DNA of 64,000 nucleotides from Glossina fuscipes (GCF_014805625.2 NW_023998415.1:20543035-20607034), one strand, 5' to 3'; shown: positions 48,625 to 62,235, numbered from the stretch's first letter. The notes: generated from the letters alone by a model not told the origin. Made by a program: numbers and translations.

Positions 48625-50711
48625 AAATCGTCGTTAAAACATAAAACAAATCTGCTTGAGTGTGCACCAGCATATATTCCGAGTTTTCTGTTTTCATTAC
48701 TTTTCCTCTCCCTGACTCCTCTATCTTCGTTCAGCTCAGTGATTTACGATGATGACTGTTTGTGTTGGTTTTTTGTTTATGCCAGCTTTTGTGCAATTGC
48801 TGGCAGTTCAAGCGCATTGAATGAATTGAATGGATCGAATGAATGATACTCAAGTGTTAAGTGAAATTATTGATAGGTTCAGCATTCAGTTTTATGTTGA
48901 ATTTCATTTTTTTTTTTTTTTCTTGCTTTTTCCTCCTATTTTCCTATGTATTTATATATTTTTATTTTCTTTTAGTTTTTTCTTTAGTTTTTTTTTTTTT
49001 TTTGGTTTTAAACGCTTTTAGTTGCACTCAGTCAGTGTTTTGAATTTATTTAATTTATTTCTTACAAAAAACCGTTTCATTATAGAACGCAATGAAAACT
49101 CATCAATTTGTGGTTGTTTTTATTCTTTGCTTTTTTGTCAAAAATAAAAAAAAAATTAATAAATAAATGTGTAAATAAAAAAACTCAAATAAAAATGGCA
49201 GCTTTTTAATGTTATTAATAATTTATTTACGAGACTTTATTTACGAGAGACGTCTGACAGGAACGATTGTTTTGCATATAAAAAGCTTTTAGCATTTAGT
49301 GCCACACTAAGGAGAGCGTTCTCACACAACTAACTATTCGATCAGAGACTTTCCTATATAGATATAGTTAGAGTTAGAACTCAACTCCAATCCCGCTCTA
49401 CTTCTAGTTTAAATGAATCTATTTTCTACTTAATTTTTTTTAGTTTTTTTTTCGCCGCTAAACTTTTTCCTTTGGTTTAAGAGTTCAGGGAATACACTGA
49501 ATACATTGGGTGAGGTATACACAGGCTGACTGACAAATATGTGTGCAGTAAACAAATTGTTTTGTTCTCGGGAACATTTTTAATCCAAAAATTAATAACA
49601 GGTTTCCCTGCTTAAAATTGTATTTATCAATTAGTGACTGCCGCATGTCAATATGAATATTTGCAACTTTATTCAAGGTTGTTGCAACCGCGATTTCTTT
49701 GAATGTGATTTTGATACGTTAGACTTTCTTCGTCAATTGGTCAGGAAGCTGGCATTCGAAAGTAGATTTTCGAATCTGGGATGGCTCGAAGTGGACCCAG
49801 AGCTGTTCGACAGTTAGCAGCAGATTGTCTCATAAATGATTACAAACCCCTTCGAACACATTCAAAATTAACTAAGCATCATCTTCTCATTTATCTTCTC
49901 TTTGTTTCTTTTGCTCGTTAGATGACAATATTGGCCTTCACTTAAACCATTTTTCAGTCTGATACACTCATTTACTTGCTAGCTCCTCTAAAAAGCCAAA
50001 ATAAAATAAAAAATCCATTGCTAAGTTCAAATTTTCTCCGCTGGAAACATTGGCCACACACGTGTCATCCAACTTCCATATATGCTGAACTTCCTGTAAA
50101 CGGAACGATCTTCAGCACAAATTAGGAAACAAAACCCAAAACACAGTCGATTCGAACAAAAAAAAAAAGTTAAACATTATAGCATTCCAAGCTTACCTTT
50201 AAATGTCCTACATCGCTTCGCCTAATACAATTCTTTATATAACGACTTTTCAGAATGCGGCATTATAGGAGAAAGGGTCGAAAAAGGAATCCGATCACAA
50301 CCATTTTCAATATTGTTTCTCCTTATTTCGCAACGTCGTGTCGTTGTTCTACAATAATTTGTGGAAATATCTTGAAAATTGCGATCTTTAGCGTAACCAT
50401 GCGAACAGATGGACAAACGTTAGCGAGAAACAAGATAACACATAATGATGATAAATTTATTCATATATTAAAAGGTGAGTATACCTTTAATTCAGTTGGT
50501 CTTTCCACACATTCTCAACATATCCTTCCTACAAATACTCGCAATGTATAATGAAAAAGTGTTTAGTTACCACAATTACTACTTCTAAATGTTATGCGGC
50601 TTAGGGGGGGTATCTCCGAAATTCTGATACAAATATTAATTTATGCGACAAACTCAGCGAAGGCTTGAGACACTGAAAGGAAGGAGACGCTAAGCAGCGT
50701 GTAGCAATAAA

Positions 50712-50737
50712 ACAAACGGAAACGGAAACGGAAACGT
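50712..50737. repeat. (GGAAAC)n short tandem repeat
   Basis: Four units of the hexamer AAACGG in tandem. Confidence 0.9.
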
Positions 50738-51617
50738 AGCCATTATTGAGTGTTTTGTCGTCCTGCCGACAATCTTCGTACCAACTGCACATTATTTGCA
50801 TTGCAATTCATTCTCAAAGCACTAAGCAAAAGCAAAAAGTTGAACAAAGAGTAAGAGAGAGTTGTAAATACCTCATTGCACTGAAATGTTGTTCGAGTAA
50901 ATAGTTTGATTTACTAATTCAATGGGAAACTAATATGCTTTATTAAGTATTTCGAGGCCAATCAGTAAGTGCGAGTATCACGTATACGGATGACTGTCGC
51001 AGTAGGAGCATTCGAGCATATATCGAACTATTTAATGTTGAGGACATGTCTCGCCTCTTTTGTCGCGGAATATCGCTCGGAGTCAATTAAAATTTTCATG
51101 TCGTCTAATCGAAATTGCGATCATCAGATATCGACACTGATCGATTGCATTTTCGCTTTTGGGGTTTTTGCCACCCATGACGCATTTCCATTTGCAACTA
51201 TGAGAAAATATAGATTTTTTTCTTTCATTTCTTAAATCTCAGGAAACTCGATGAAGTTTTTCAAAAAAATTTCATCACAAATTGTAACTTTTATTAAGCT
51301 TTTAGGCTAAATTCTCCATGTTCGAAATCTGTTGCGAACAGACACACGTAAAGGAATTATGGATGGATAAAAAATATCGGTTTAAAAGTGTAGAAGGTGA
51401 TGAGGAGATTTCCTGTGAAACTTTCTCGAAATTTTATAAAGTCGTACTCCAAACTGAAAAAATGTTGAAATTTTAATGAAAAATTCGTTCTTTTTCTTCA
51501 TTGCGAATATTTAAACCTATCATCATTTTATAGTGTAATAATATGCTTACCATTTAGGAATTTATCGGCAGCAATTTCCACGCCTGTACGAGTATTATCG
51601 TGCTCATCGTTTTTTCT

Positions 51618-51675
51618 TACTCTCTCTCTCTCTTTCTCTCTCCCTTTCTATCTATCCATCTATCTACTTATCTAG
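51618..51675. repeat. (TC)n-(ATCT)n compound microsatellite
   Basis: TC units with CCC and TTT interruptions pass into about five CTAT/ATCT units. Confidence 0.9.
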
Positions 51676-51774
51676 AATATCTTTGTTACTCTTGAGTATC
51701 TAAGCGAGGTCTTCGATTTGAGGAAGACAAAATACTCGGTGTTCGAATCTATACCTTAGACTACATATGATGCA

Positions 51775-52560
51775 TAGTATATTAAGTTTGTGTGGGGAAA
51801 TAGATGACACCCAGAAGCGATTAAGATAAGCCTACATATTATTACATCGATCCATTCCGACTCATTACTGAAATCGTTCAATGTTGTCTGTCCGTCGAAT
51901 GTCTGTTCATATATTCTTGTCTTTAACGTACAGTTCGCAATTTTTGATATATTTTTAATAGATTCGGCCCAAGGACGAACGCTATTGCAAGTGGCTCGAG
52001 TCCATCACCTTTTCGACCAGGTTTCACTTAGGACTTTTCAAAATAAGGCCGTATGCAAAAAAAAATTGCAATTTTTAAAATCATTCTATATTGCTATGAA
52101 ACATTTGGTTCGGATGTCATAATTTTTTGCACCTCCTCTCATATAACGATTCCTACGAAAACTGAATCTTTATATGGTAAAAAGATCTAATTGTCAATGT
52201 TTTGTGGTGAAAATTGGCTCTTAGTAGTGTCTTACTAACTTAGTATCAACGGTAGAGAGTTACGATCACATAAAGATTTTTTAGACATTAGCATATACAG
52301 GGGTTACCATGAAAGGCAGGCATAATTTCTAGCCTTCTATAACGGAAATTGAAAAATACTAAATCTTTTAGGAAATAAATTAAGTTTGGAAAATTTGGAT
52401 CACGTCATGGGATATTTCGGACATACTCGAATATGCGGGCCTTTATGAAAAGTATGTCTTATGTGTGGTTTTAAGCTTAAACGAATAACTTTACCAGACT
52501 AAGTGGCGTAGATTGTCTGACGGTCGGCGTTACTCGATTGTAATTTCCTTATTTGGGTTC
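51775..52560 (+). repeat. Dispersed repeat family I, long copy, decayed B tail
   Basis: The left end ATAGTATATTAAGTTTGTGT is followed by ACACCCAGAAGCGATTAAG and CTGTCCGTCGAATGTCTG. Then come CCCAAGGACGAACGCTATTG, TTTTCGACCAGGTTTC and a long middle (AATTTGGATCACGTCATGGG, ATACTCGAATATGCGGGCC). These middle blocks match the reversed copy at 40.97-41.9 kb. The end, AGTGGCGTAGATTG..CGGTCGGCGTTACTCGATTG, is a decayed B-type tail. It is non-coding. Confidence 0.75.
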
Positions 52561-52741
52561 TTTCTTTGCTTCTTCTCGACGAAATAAATTTTTTAAAGAA
52601 TTTAATTTGTCTTGATTGCAACAATTCTTTTGGTCCCATTTTCTGCTTAACGTTTAACCTCTACTTTTGATCTATTTTGGAGATAGCGAATATTTTCTTT
52701 TAAAGGCCAAAAGTTTCTCTCTTTCTCTTCCTCTTCCTCTT

Positions 52742-52777
<36 letters not shown>

Positions 52778-55425
52778 CCTGTCTCTCTATGGAAACTGAT
52801 ACTTATGACATAAGCAAACATAACAAACATAAGGAAAATTTTTACTTATATACATAACTAACAGCTACAATAATAATAAATATTTACATAGCCGAGTATG
52901 CTGACATGGCGAAAAGATGTAACTACACCCGACGTATAGACGGACATGGAGGCATTCATACAGCAAACTGGCAAAGAGACAGTCAAACTAGTCAAGCACC
53001 AGTCATACAGGCAGACTGTTAAACATATCATACTATCTCGTATTATATTGGTTGGTAACATGTTGTAATTGTGCACTTTATAGCAACACTCTGGATAAGC
53101 GCACATATATACATGCATATGCATGTACATACAATCAAACAAACAAACTTACATGTAAATATAGTTAAAATGAAAACCGAAAGCTTTGCGCAAAGCTGTA
53201 GTTATAGTTGTTGTTTTTTTTTCTTTTTTTTTTTCTCTTAGAGGAAGTTTACACCCGTTGCTTGCATAAATATTGAAATGATTGCAATTTTACAATGCCA
53301 TCAAGTCACAAACAACAGTTGGCAATTATTTGTTGCCATTGCTATTACTTAGTGTTGTTGCTCTTAGTCTTGTTATTGTTACTTGTTTCATGTAGTGTGT
53401 ATAGTAAATTACAAATGAAATGGTGTAACATTTGTGCAGAGCTTTTTCCGTTGGTTTTTCTTTCTTTTTCTTTCTTTTGCTTGCTTTTCTTTTTTTTTTG
53501 CTTTTGTTTTTTTGTCTGCGTTACTAGAAAATGATTAAAAAAATTGTATTAAATGAAATTTAATTTAATAAAAACGAAGAATGGAAAACATATCACCCCT
53601 CGTACGCCTAACAATTTGCTCTCTTCCTTATATGCCATGAGATGATATCGCAATTTTTACTGCATAATTTAAGGCGCATTATTATAATTTGTTAGTTATC
53701 TTTTATAGACAATCATTGGGTTGGTTGGTGTTGGCTGGCTTATATGTCGCGTGTATATGTGTTTGCTGGTGTGTAAGTTTTATTTAACAACACCAACCAA
53801 CGTCTTTGCTGCAACCCTTTCATTAGCGTGCAACTGTAAGATATAAGATTCACAGTGGCTTTGTTCTTCTCCAGTTACCGTTGTGTTGGAAAGGTTTCTC
53901 TTGCATACCAATGACATGACTTAGGCTAATGTTGCCGCCGCTACTTGAATATGCACGTTGTCTGATATCAGATACCACTAATGTATACTTGCCTGTGATT
54001 ACAGGCAAACAGACAATCAGTCGGCCATCCGACCATCCGACCAGCTAGCTAAATAACTTCTTCTTTGATTATTCATGGCGATAATGGTCGCCCGTTTGCT
54101 TTAAAGTAAACATAATATTACATGCGTCAATGATTATATAACAAGACTTGGCGCACGTACTTAAACATACAAATACGTAATCGAAAAGGCAAAGAAATTA
54201 TTTTGCGGTTTGATTCGAATCCTTTCATACCCATCGTTCGTATAAAATGATGCATTTACAGCAATTCTTTTGTGTGATCGAATTCGAATTTTCGGATCAT
54301 AAAGATGATAACTGAAAATTTGCGACATATCAGCTTGAAGCAGACCGATTTTTTTAATTTCTTGATCCATCTAAACGAGCAAAAGATCTAAGATATATAG
54401 TAAGAACTCGATGAAAATGTTTACCAGAATGTCTAAATCTTTCGTACACAGGCTTATGGAGTTTTTAGTATTTAGAATTCAACCCTAAACCCGGGTTTCT
54501 TCCCCATCTTCTTTTCTCGGTGCCACAGAGAAACAATTCCTTTGCTGTATGCATATATAAATATCGCCCCCATTAATTCGTTGCGTTTACCTTTTCCATT
54601 TGAAAATTCTTAGATAAATTTTAAAAATGAGATTAATGCGTGTAAAGGGTTCTTGCCCGAAGGGACACGTTCCAGCAAAATGCATATCTATAGTAATTAG
54701 TCGTAAATTGTTCCTATCTACATTTCGGATCTAAAGTTTCTTACAATTAATAAGTTAAAAAGCAAAGAATGGGGCTGTTGTAGATATATACTTCACTAGG
54801 AATATCGAACTGCATTAAGAGTCATCTTCTCACGTGTGTGTCGAGATCACGGCTAAGTTAATTTACAATCTAATTAAGTGATTGATATTTTTTTGGTAGT
54901 TCATACCACAATTAAACGACTTGTCTTAAGCTAAAATAATTTTGTGCGTTACTGCTTAACTAAATTCTATCAATAATTCTTCTCGATCATCACCGCGGAC
55001 GCATATATAAAGGGCACCACTTGAACGGCTACTACCATACGTCTCGCGTCCTTTTTCTTTATCCCTTCAAAGTTTACAATAAGTTACCTACAGTTTTTCT
55101 TAAAATCTTTAGTCGCTTACTCACCATCAACCGTATCAATTGCCTCTCACTTTCATGATTCTTCGAGATTGATATGCCTGCCAATTGTTTCGATTATAAA
55201 TTGAAAACAAAAAAAAAAAAAAAATTTATGAAAGATTTTTGGAGTCGGAATTGGCCATTGTTTATAACTGCAAACGCACATCTTTCCCACTCGCTTCACC
55301 TTAATAGTTGTATAACTCGGCTCACATCATTTTCCAAAAAATGGTTTTAGCGGCATGCCGTAAAGGCAATGAGCGAATACAGACGTCGCCCAATAAGCTT
55401 AGGCATCTGTCAGTACATCTCCGTC
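52560..55425. other. Non-coding DNA, no gene recognised
   Basis: A TC microsatellite lies at 52713-52789, and T-rich tracts near 53213-53236 and 53458-53512. Remaining open frames are short and unrecognised. Confidence 0.5.
52713..52789. repeat. (TC)n microsatellite
   Basis: A pyrimidine-only tract of CT units with occasional CCT/TTT interruptions, about 75 bases. The longest such tract in the window. Confidence 0.95.
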
Positions 55426-55429
55426 GAAA

Positions 55430-55915
55430 TATTGGTGACTTTGGGTTCGCATCGCAGAAAGAAATGTACAACTGAAACTCATCAAATGTTCGCAAATGGT
55501 TACGGAGAGGTCGCTCTTAGTTAGAGAACGTCTCGGATGTTGTATCAATGATTCGAGTATGATGATTATGACATCGAAGACATCCACATGGTAGTGGGAA
55601 AAAAAGGCTTACCGAGTAAATCAAAAGATACGATAATACCCGAATCTATGTCGCAATATCGGTCACAACAACCTTGGAAATGTTGAAATTGGAAAACCCT
55701 ACTCCATCCGCTCGATTTTCCAACCATTGCTCCCTCTGACTATCACTTATTTCGATTAACGGCGCACGGCCTGGCTGAGCATGACTTTCTTTCACTATGA
55801 ACAAATCAAACATTGGATGAATATGTCGATCACGTTAAATGATGAGCAATTTTCTCAATACGGGATTCGTAGGCTGCCCGATTAGTGTGAGTAATGTTAA
55901 AAAAGTATTGACCGG
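55430..55915 (+). mobile_element. Internally deleted mariner transposase relic
   Basis: N-terminal part on the plus strand: KKCTTETHQMFANGYGEVAL (about 55455-55515) aligns with the KKTAAETHRMISEAYGEHAL helix-turn-helix region, followed by FEYDDYDIEDIHM (about 55549-55588), which matches the F..GDFDLEDKER linker. Within about 40 bases it jumps to the C-terminal half: RYDNTRIYVA..VTTTLEMLK (55626-55685) for HDNARPHVA...TLETLK, then APSDYHLFR (55729-55755), HGLAEHDFLS and DEQFSQYGIRRLPD (about 55843-55885). Asp codons at 55632-55634 and 55738-55740 keep the second and third catalytic positions. The middle, with the first Asp, is deleted, and there are frameshifts and stops. It is a dead copy. 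No terminal repeats were recognised. Confidence 0.88.
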
Positions 55916-57193
55916 CGATTGATAATATTGTGAATAGTAAATGTGTAACCAGTTTGCAGCACATTTCTGGTTGTCGGTTACATATTCAAGATTTCGAATT
56001 TAATCTCAAACACTGCGTTTAAAAATTCAAAAACATTGTGTTCTTGTCTTCTTTATTCAGTACAGAATGCAATTAAGATCACTTTATACCATTTAAGTTG
56101 GCATAGGATATATGTTAGAAACTAACATACTTTCTTATATATAGCTTAGTTGTGTTAAAAAGAAAAAAAAAAAAAAAAAAGGAAAAGAGGGGAAAGAGTT
56201 GAAAAGTTATTTAAAACATGTGCACAGAAGGTCTAAAGATATTTATATGTTTTTGAAAAGAAGTTTACAGATTTTACATTGTGTGAGGACAAGAATAATT
56301 CATTAGCTTTTGGAAACACAATAAGCTTGGTGGTGATGCATTTTGTCTACTTTTAGGCTGTGTAAAGAGCACACTTATTTATTTATTTTTTTTTAACTTG
56401 TCATGAGACGACGCAACGTGACATGTGACCGTAAACAGATGTTTTAAGTATTATTTATTTTTTTTTTTTCTTTTTTTTTCCTTTCCATTTTCTTTTCATA
56501 TTGCTAGAGAAAGAATTTGCAACCCTATACTACAACATATACATATGTATATGTACATATATATATATATATATTACACAAGGGCATGACGTACTTAAGC
56601 AGGCCTAGTAGTCGTATGTTGTATAGGATTGTGTAGAGAATTTTTAAAAAGATTAAATTTTTAACTGTCTCTCACTTTCGAATGCACGGAGAGACACTTG
56701 TAAACAACGTTATTACACTTAAGCGGTATTAAGTGCAGGAAAATGCTAGAATTCATTTATACATATTTCACTATTCGTAATTGAAATGCGTGCATAATAT
56801 TAAGTAGACAGACGGCAAACAATTCAATTGATTTTGTAATAAGTTATTTACATTTATAGAGCATAGAATCTTTAAGGCAGCACACACTATTTGCAAATAG
56901 GATTTGTTGTATTATATGTAAGCTTGAATACATTTTTCGATTGACTGCATTGAAACTAAAAGCAATGAAAGTAATGAACATCTTCGGTATGGACGTGTCC
57001 TTGATTTCCATAAACTTAACAATGAACAAAGATGTCAGCAAATTCCAAAAAGAAGACATCATCATCACCTAATCGTACTGCAGCGTCTCTGCGAGAATTT
57101 GTAGCTAAAATTAAGTAAATTTCAAATGCAAACTATCTTGAAACAGTATATGATCTGATAAAAAATTTTTATTTAATCGTTATCATATAAATT

Positions 57194-57226
57194 GCCGATT
57201 ACCGATTACCGATTGCCGATTGCCGA
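57194..57226. repeat. CCGATTR heptamer tandem repeat
   Basis: Five tandem units of a 7-base word alternating CCGATTA and CCGATTG. This period is unusual for the window, where other arrays have periods of 1-4 or 6. Confidence 0.9.
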
Positions 57227-58189
57227 TGGCAAAGACCCTCTGAAGCATTTTAAAATTTCAATTGATCTTGGACTTCTTCTTCTTTAGCTCAAGTGTTTAT
57301 AAAAACTTTCGTTAGCAAAATTACTTTAAAAGGTTCGCTTGTAACAATTGCAAATATTTGACAATATTTTATTGATTTTATTGATTTGAACTTTGCCTTT
57401 TCCCCGACCAATCAGAGCGAGCAAAATCTTAAAGCTTGGCCAAAGACTTTCTCAAAAATTTTGATTTACACAGAATGCATCACACACTTGACCAATTACG
57501 AACAACATTTGTCGCAAATTTTTAAATGAAATAAACGTCGGACGGAATAATTAAATTCGCTATAAATCCTACTTGATAGCTCCGCATTGTAAATTCCAGT
57601 TTTTATAGATAGACACTCTATAAGGAATGTTACGTAGATGAATGCAAATGAATGTTTTTGAAAATTGCTAACTTAAAAACTTTAAACTACGTATATAGAA
57701 ATATTTAAGGCAAGCGAAGCAGTAATAAAACAATTAACACACAAGCATCATATATAGAATTTCTCATAAATGCAATAAATGGTGGATATGTTTATAGCAT
57801 GTTGGCGCGTATGAGATATGGATGAGACTCGTGGAGTTTTCATTCTTTTTGATAGAAATTTCCCAATAATTTCCAAGTGCAAGCTAAAGTAAGATTGTCT
57901 GTCTATTTCATTATAATTGTGTATGTGTTCACTTCGTATTGGTTAAATCGGTTAAGCCATAATTTATTCATAAGTGGCATTATGGCGACAGGCATTGTCT
58001 TTGACTCTAATAAATATTATACGCATACACATAGATATATACGTAGTCTTAGTTTAATTGTTTTCCTTACATTTACAACAATACTATAAGAGATGTTGAA
58101 GACAAGAACGACGATACGATAATAATTAATTTTCTGTATGCACACAGATAAATACGTGAATAAAGGAGATAAATATAACTAACTTGAAT

Positions 58190-58252
58190 TATACATGTAT
58201 ACATGTATATACATATATATAGATGTGATATATATATACATGTATATATGTG
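58190..58252. repeat. ATACATGT palindromic repeat
   Basis: Two adjacent ATACATGT units, a CATATATATAG stretch, then a further ATACATGTATAT. The units are self-complementary, so the stretch can fold on itself. Confidence 0.75.
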
Positions 58253-58664
58253 TTCAATATCCACTAACACCGTATATCTACGCATTATAAGTAATAATAT
58301 ATGATCGTAGATAAGTATTGACAACTTTCGTTACAAGAGCAAGTAGCGCTTCAAACTTTAAGCCTTTTTATTACGGTTTCATTTTTCAATAATATGGGAA
58401 GAAGGGCAACTTCGAAGAATTCATTTAAAATGATTTCTGATTGCTTGAAAGCAATGCTACCTTACAAGGAGATAAATATAAAAAAAAAATGTTCAATCGT
58501 TGCGCAGTGCAGAGTTTATCAAAGAGTTTAACGTCAATTTAGAAAGAGTTAATTGGCATAAGCAAGTGATTTGAAATCGTTAAACTTTTATTAGATCTCA
58601 TTATTTGGATTTAATTTTCACATCTACCCGCTAGTAAGGGATAGAGGATAGAGGAACGATGGTA

Positions 58665-58830
58665 AGGATCTTGTCTAGAAAGAAGTTTCTACGACCATAC
58701 AAAATATAAAGATTCGTAATGAATATCAAATTCCGTTAATGTCTATCCATGTGCGTCTGTATAGTATGTTGGCCGCAAAATCGGCGAAATCTGTTAAAAG
58801 ATACGCCCCTAAAGTTAAATGCAACTCTAC
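58665..58830 (+). repeat. Dispersed repeat family II, partial copy
   Basis: GAAGTTTCTACGACCATACA, then ATATAAAGATTCGTAATGAA, ATTCCGTTAATGTCTATCC, GTGCGTCTGTATAG and GTTGGCCGCAAAATCGG follow the family II order seen at 20.0 kb. Divergence is high. The 153-codon frame starting at 58749 begins inside this repeat, which argues against it being a gene. Confidence 0.5.
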
Positions 58831-59935
58831 TTACGAGAAAAAAAACTTGCGTTTTTTGCTTAACAGATACAACTATTAAAGTTTCCACGAATATTCAATG
58901 GATGGTCCGCCCATATATGCACAAAGATAGACCCAATATGTCAACCCAATATTATAGAGTATCGAACTTTCTTTATATTTTTGTTTTAGTTGTTTTTTTT
59001 TTTTTTCTTATTTTGAAGTTAAGGCGGAGGTGTGCACAAATTTCGATCACATCCGGTAAATTTTCTTACCTGCTTTGCCTTAATTTTTTTTTAATATTAG
59101 ACAACTTACGTTTAAGCCCATCGATAAGCGATTATTCAAACTTACCTGCAATGAAAAATAAGATTGACAAAAGAAAATTATTAGAAATGACATACGGGGC
59201 TCAAAAATGATTTTTCAATACACCCAACTCTGTTTTAACACGGCAGATAATTTCCTTAAAAACCCGTGCAAAACAACAAAACCGGGAGAACAACAAATTC
59301 GTATAAGATAGTGTATTTATTCGTATCGGCGAATCGTGTTATCTTAAAATCGTGTAAAAAAGGACCGTGTAATAAGAGAGTTGGGGGTAAGTTTCATCAG
59401 GTAAAGAAATTTGTTTGAGTACAATATGCAAACTAAGGAAATTATATTCGGCTCATTCGATATCAACGAATCATTTTCGCAGACATTTCGAAATCTTTGT
59501 TAAAGCTACGTGCTGCAGACATTCAACATAGTCAGCAGCGACTACTAAACATTCGTCTTTATTAGTTACATCAAATGCAGAAAAATTTCACATTTGTTAA
59601 CGTCATTGATGCAAAATGGAGCCTAATCACCGACATTGATTTTACGGTTGAAATCTTCATTTGTCCTTTTCATATTTTAAAGATCCTATACTGAGATTAA
59701 CAAACACATAATGGTCGTTAAATGTCAATTCTTGGATCGGTGTGAGTGCATATCCGCATAGCCTCAATATTGCGGTAAATACCACAACACAGACCAATTA
59801 CAGGGAAACGCTATTCCTGCGGCATGATTGCATGATTCTCGTTGCTGTTGGTGCCAATCTTTCACTGTTTATACCATACCAGCATGCCACTTGTGGTACA
59901 GGTACATTTAATTTGTTTAAACTTTTGTAATACTT
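58830..59935. other. Non-coding DNA, no gene recognised
   Basis: Contains most of a 153-codon open frame (58749-59210) that starts in a repeat and crosses a T run. Nothing else is recognisable. Confidence 0.5.
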
Positions 59936-59939
59936 ACAG

Positions 59940-60680
59940 GAATTTGAGATAGACCGGCCCTTTACTATACCGATCGACTTAGAATCACTTTCGGAATCGA
60001 TCTAAGTTTGTTTGCCTATCTGTCCATCTAATGTCCCTGTACTTTTGTTTTCAACCACAGGTCGAAATTTGGTACACTGGCGAGCTTTAATCCAGGGATG
60101 AAAATTGTTGAAAACGCTTTAGATCGGACCACATTTTCGACTACTCCTTATGTAGCACCTTATTTTGATAAGCCTTAATACGAGAAAATAGTGTAATTTT
60201 TAGAATTTCGCGACGAAAATCGTTGAGTGATAACATATAATATTTCATTTTCAATAATTTTCGATGAAAATTCGGAAAACGTTCGTTTATTTTCTGAATC
60301 GTACTATACAATTTTGGATATTTTATGACGAAAATTGGTTCGTAAAAGCAATTCGATATAAAATTTGCACTAACCAGGACCTTTACTTACGTTCAACCAC
60401 ATAAAAGAGCTCCCGCGAAAAGCAAACACTTTTATTTCTTCTCCTCGAAGCACGGGGAAATTACTAAAATCTTTAGCAAGTAAATTGAGTTTGCCTAATT
60501 TGGACCCTGTTAGTTAATGTTTAGAGCATCCTCCAATATGCAAGTTAAGCTTTCACATACAAGTATCGTATTATTTTTGATGTATTATCATGAAAATGAA
60601 TGAGCGTGCGTATAAAGCGAAGTGGTGTAGGGTATTTAAACTCGGCCTTGCCCGACTCTAGCCTTCTTACTTGTTTTCAT
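59940..60680 (+). repeat. Dispersed repeat family I, long copy, intact B tail
   Basis: TTACTATACCGATCGACTTA, then GAATCGATCTAAGTTTGTTT, CTATCTGTCCATCTAATGTC and CAACCACAGGTCGAAATTTG. Next come AATCCAGGGATGAAAATTG and CGGACCACATTTTCGACTAC. A long middle leads to the best B-type tail in the window: GAAGTGGTGTAGGGTATTTA, then CTCGGCCTTGCCCGACTC and CTTCTTACTTGTTTTC (60621-60679). It is non-coding. Confidence 0.8.
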
Positions 60681-62235
60681 TTAATTTAAGGCCGATTTCC
60701 TTCACACGACGCAAGTTCGCAGGCGTACAGATATAAAGTTTTTTTTTCAAAACGTACTACAAATTGCTTTAGAAACAAGACGTTTAGTTCTCTGAGAACT
60801 GTGTGACATTGACAACTTTCTCTACCGTATGCAATTCTTTGCATTTCTTCACTTATTAAGATCATTATCGCCTTTGACATGATTACATTTTTATTAACTC
60901 TGTCCCATTCAGCGCACGCATTGGATTTTACTCTTTACTCCTATCGCATCTCTTTCGATTGCCGATAAGAGACCTGATCATATTTGCGGTCATATTTTTT
61001 AAAAAGATTTTCATTTCTTTCGGCCGGGCTTAAAACTAAAGGAAAGAAATTACTGACACACATTCATACAGCTAGAGCACTTTTGTTCCTTCTCCTACTT
61101 TGGTACGTTGCATCGTCGCCTTAACTCAATGATTGTAATGTATGTTATCACGACAAACAACCGACAAACAGCCGAAGATTTAGCTAAGATTTCTTCATAA
61201 CTTTCCCTGGAAACGATTAATTAATTTTCGAACCTAGCGAACGAAGAGTGATAGAAAGAGCTCAATGTCTACGCCAACAGTTTGGATAAGTTTTTAAAGT
61301 AAGTATATTAGTGTAAATAATAGACAGATTATGGGCTTTAGGAATGCAGTTCTTATGGAATGTTACATGTAGTACAGCGAGTTGATGTCAAATTATTTAT
61401 TGTAGATTTAGCAAAACTTTCAGCATAGGAACATTAATAACGCACCGTATTTTGAATTGAGATAAGCCCTCATTGATGTGCACAAATATTAATAAAATTG
61501 CATTTGGTGCTGTTTTGCTATTTTGTAAAGCGTTAATCTTACAATTGCATATGAACAGTTAACGGTAATTGTATGAAGAACAAAAATTAAAATTTATAAT
61601 GACATCGCCTATGTTTATGTTACGTATGCAATTCATATATATTTTATAACTAACGCCTATGTGCGTAACAAACGCTATCTCTTTGCACAATTCATTACAC
61701 ATGTTATGTAATTAAATTAAAATCATCGCCATCATAATTATCAGTAAACAACGAATGGATCTGTTAAACTATTAAAATCGTACGCATATATTATTAAATA
61801 TATATATATATATATGTATATTTATTTATTTATTTATTTATTTATTTCTGCATAATATATGTGCACGTAATAAAATAAATATGTATTATAATCATAGATT
61901 TGTTTGCAGTTCATATAAATGCAGTTAATTAGTTAGGTTTTCCTTACTTTCGTATCGAATAACGGGCTGGTTATTAAAATTACCTGAATTAATTTCATTT
62001 CTCCTTTTTTTATCATATTATTTTTCGTATTCGCAAATTTTGCGCAGTAAGCTACAAAGCTACGACATAGCTTTTTACGCATCTTTCCGCATAACGATCA
62101 ATTCTGGGACATTAAAAATGTCGAACACGATCAGCAGCTTTTTGGGAATACAATCCATATGAACGGATATGCAAAGCGTACAGATTAGGCTAATCACCAA
62201 ATCTAATTTTTATACGGAGCAAAATTATAACTTCA
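60680..62235. other. Non-coding DNA, no gene recognised
   Basis: One compound array (61796-61848) and otherwise plain AT-rich DNA. The 64-codon minus-strand frame at 60686-60880 is unrecognised. Confidence 0.5.
61796..61848. repeat. (TA)n-(TTTA)n compound microsatellite
   Basis: About nine TA units, a GTA interruption, then about seven TTTA units. Confidence 0.95.

Larger units (their letters stand above)
48323..51770. other. Non-coding DNA with simple repeats
   Basis: No gene is recognised. It includes a GT array (48598-48624), T-rich tracts (48905-48925, 48961-49005), a short GGAAAC array (50712-50737) and a TC/ATCT array (51618-51675). Open frames are short or composition-driven. Confidence 0.5.
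55920..58660. other. Non-coding DNA, no gene recognised
   Basis: An A run lies at 56163-56180, T-rich tracts near 56386-56393 and 56457-56480, a TA array at 56555-56574, a heptamer repeat at 57194-57226 and an ATACATGT-type palindromic repeat near 58190-58250. No gene is recognised. Confidence 0.5.

Noticed and set aside
51700..51770. B-box-like GTGTTCGAATCTATACC suggesting a tRNA gene
   Set aside because: No acceptor stem, A box or anticodon arm can be built around it.
54200..54230. GATTCGAATCC, a B-box-like word
   Set aside because: No A box within tRNA distance and no cloverleaf; probably a chance palindromic word.
58749..59210. 153-codon plus-strand open frame
   Set aside because: It begins inside a family II repeat fragment and crosses a T run that encodes the Phe stretch. 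No known domain.
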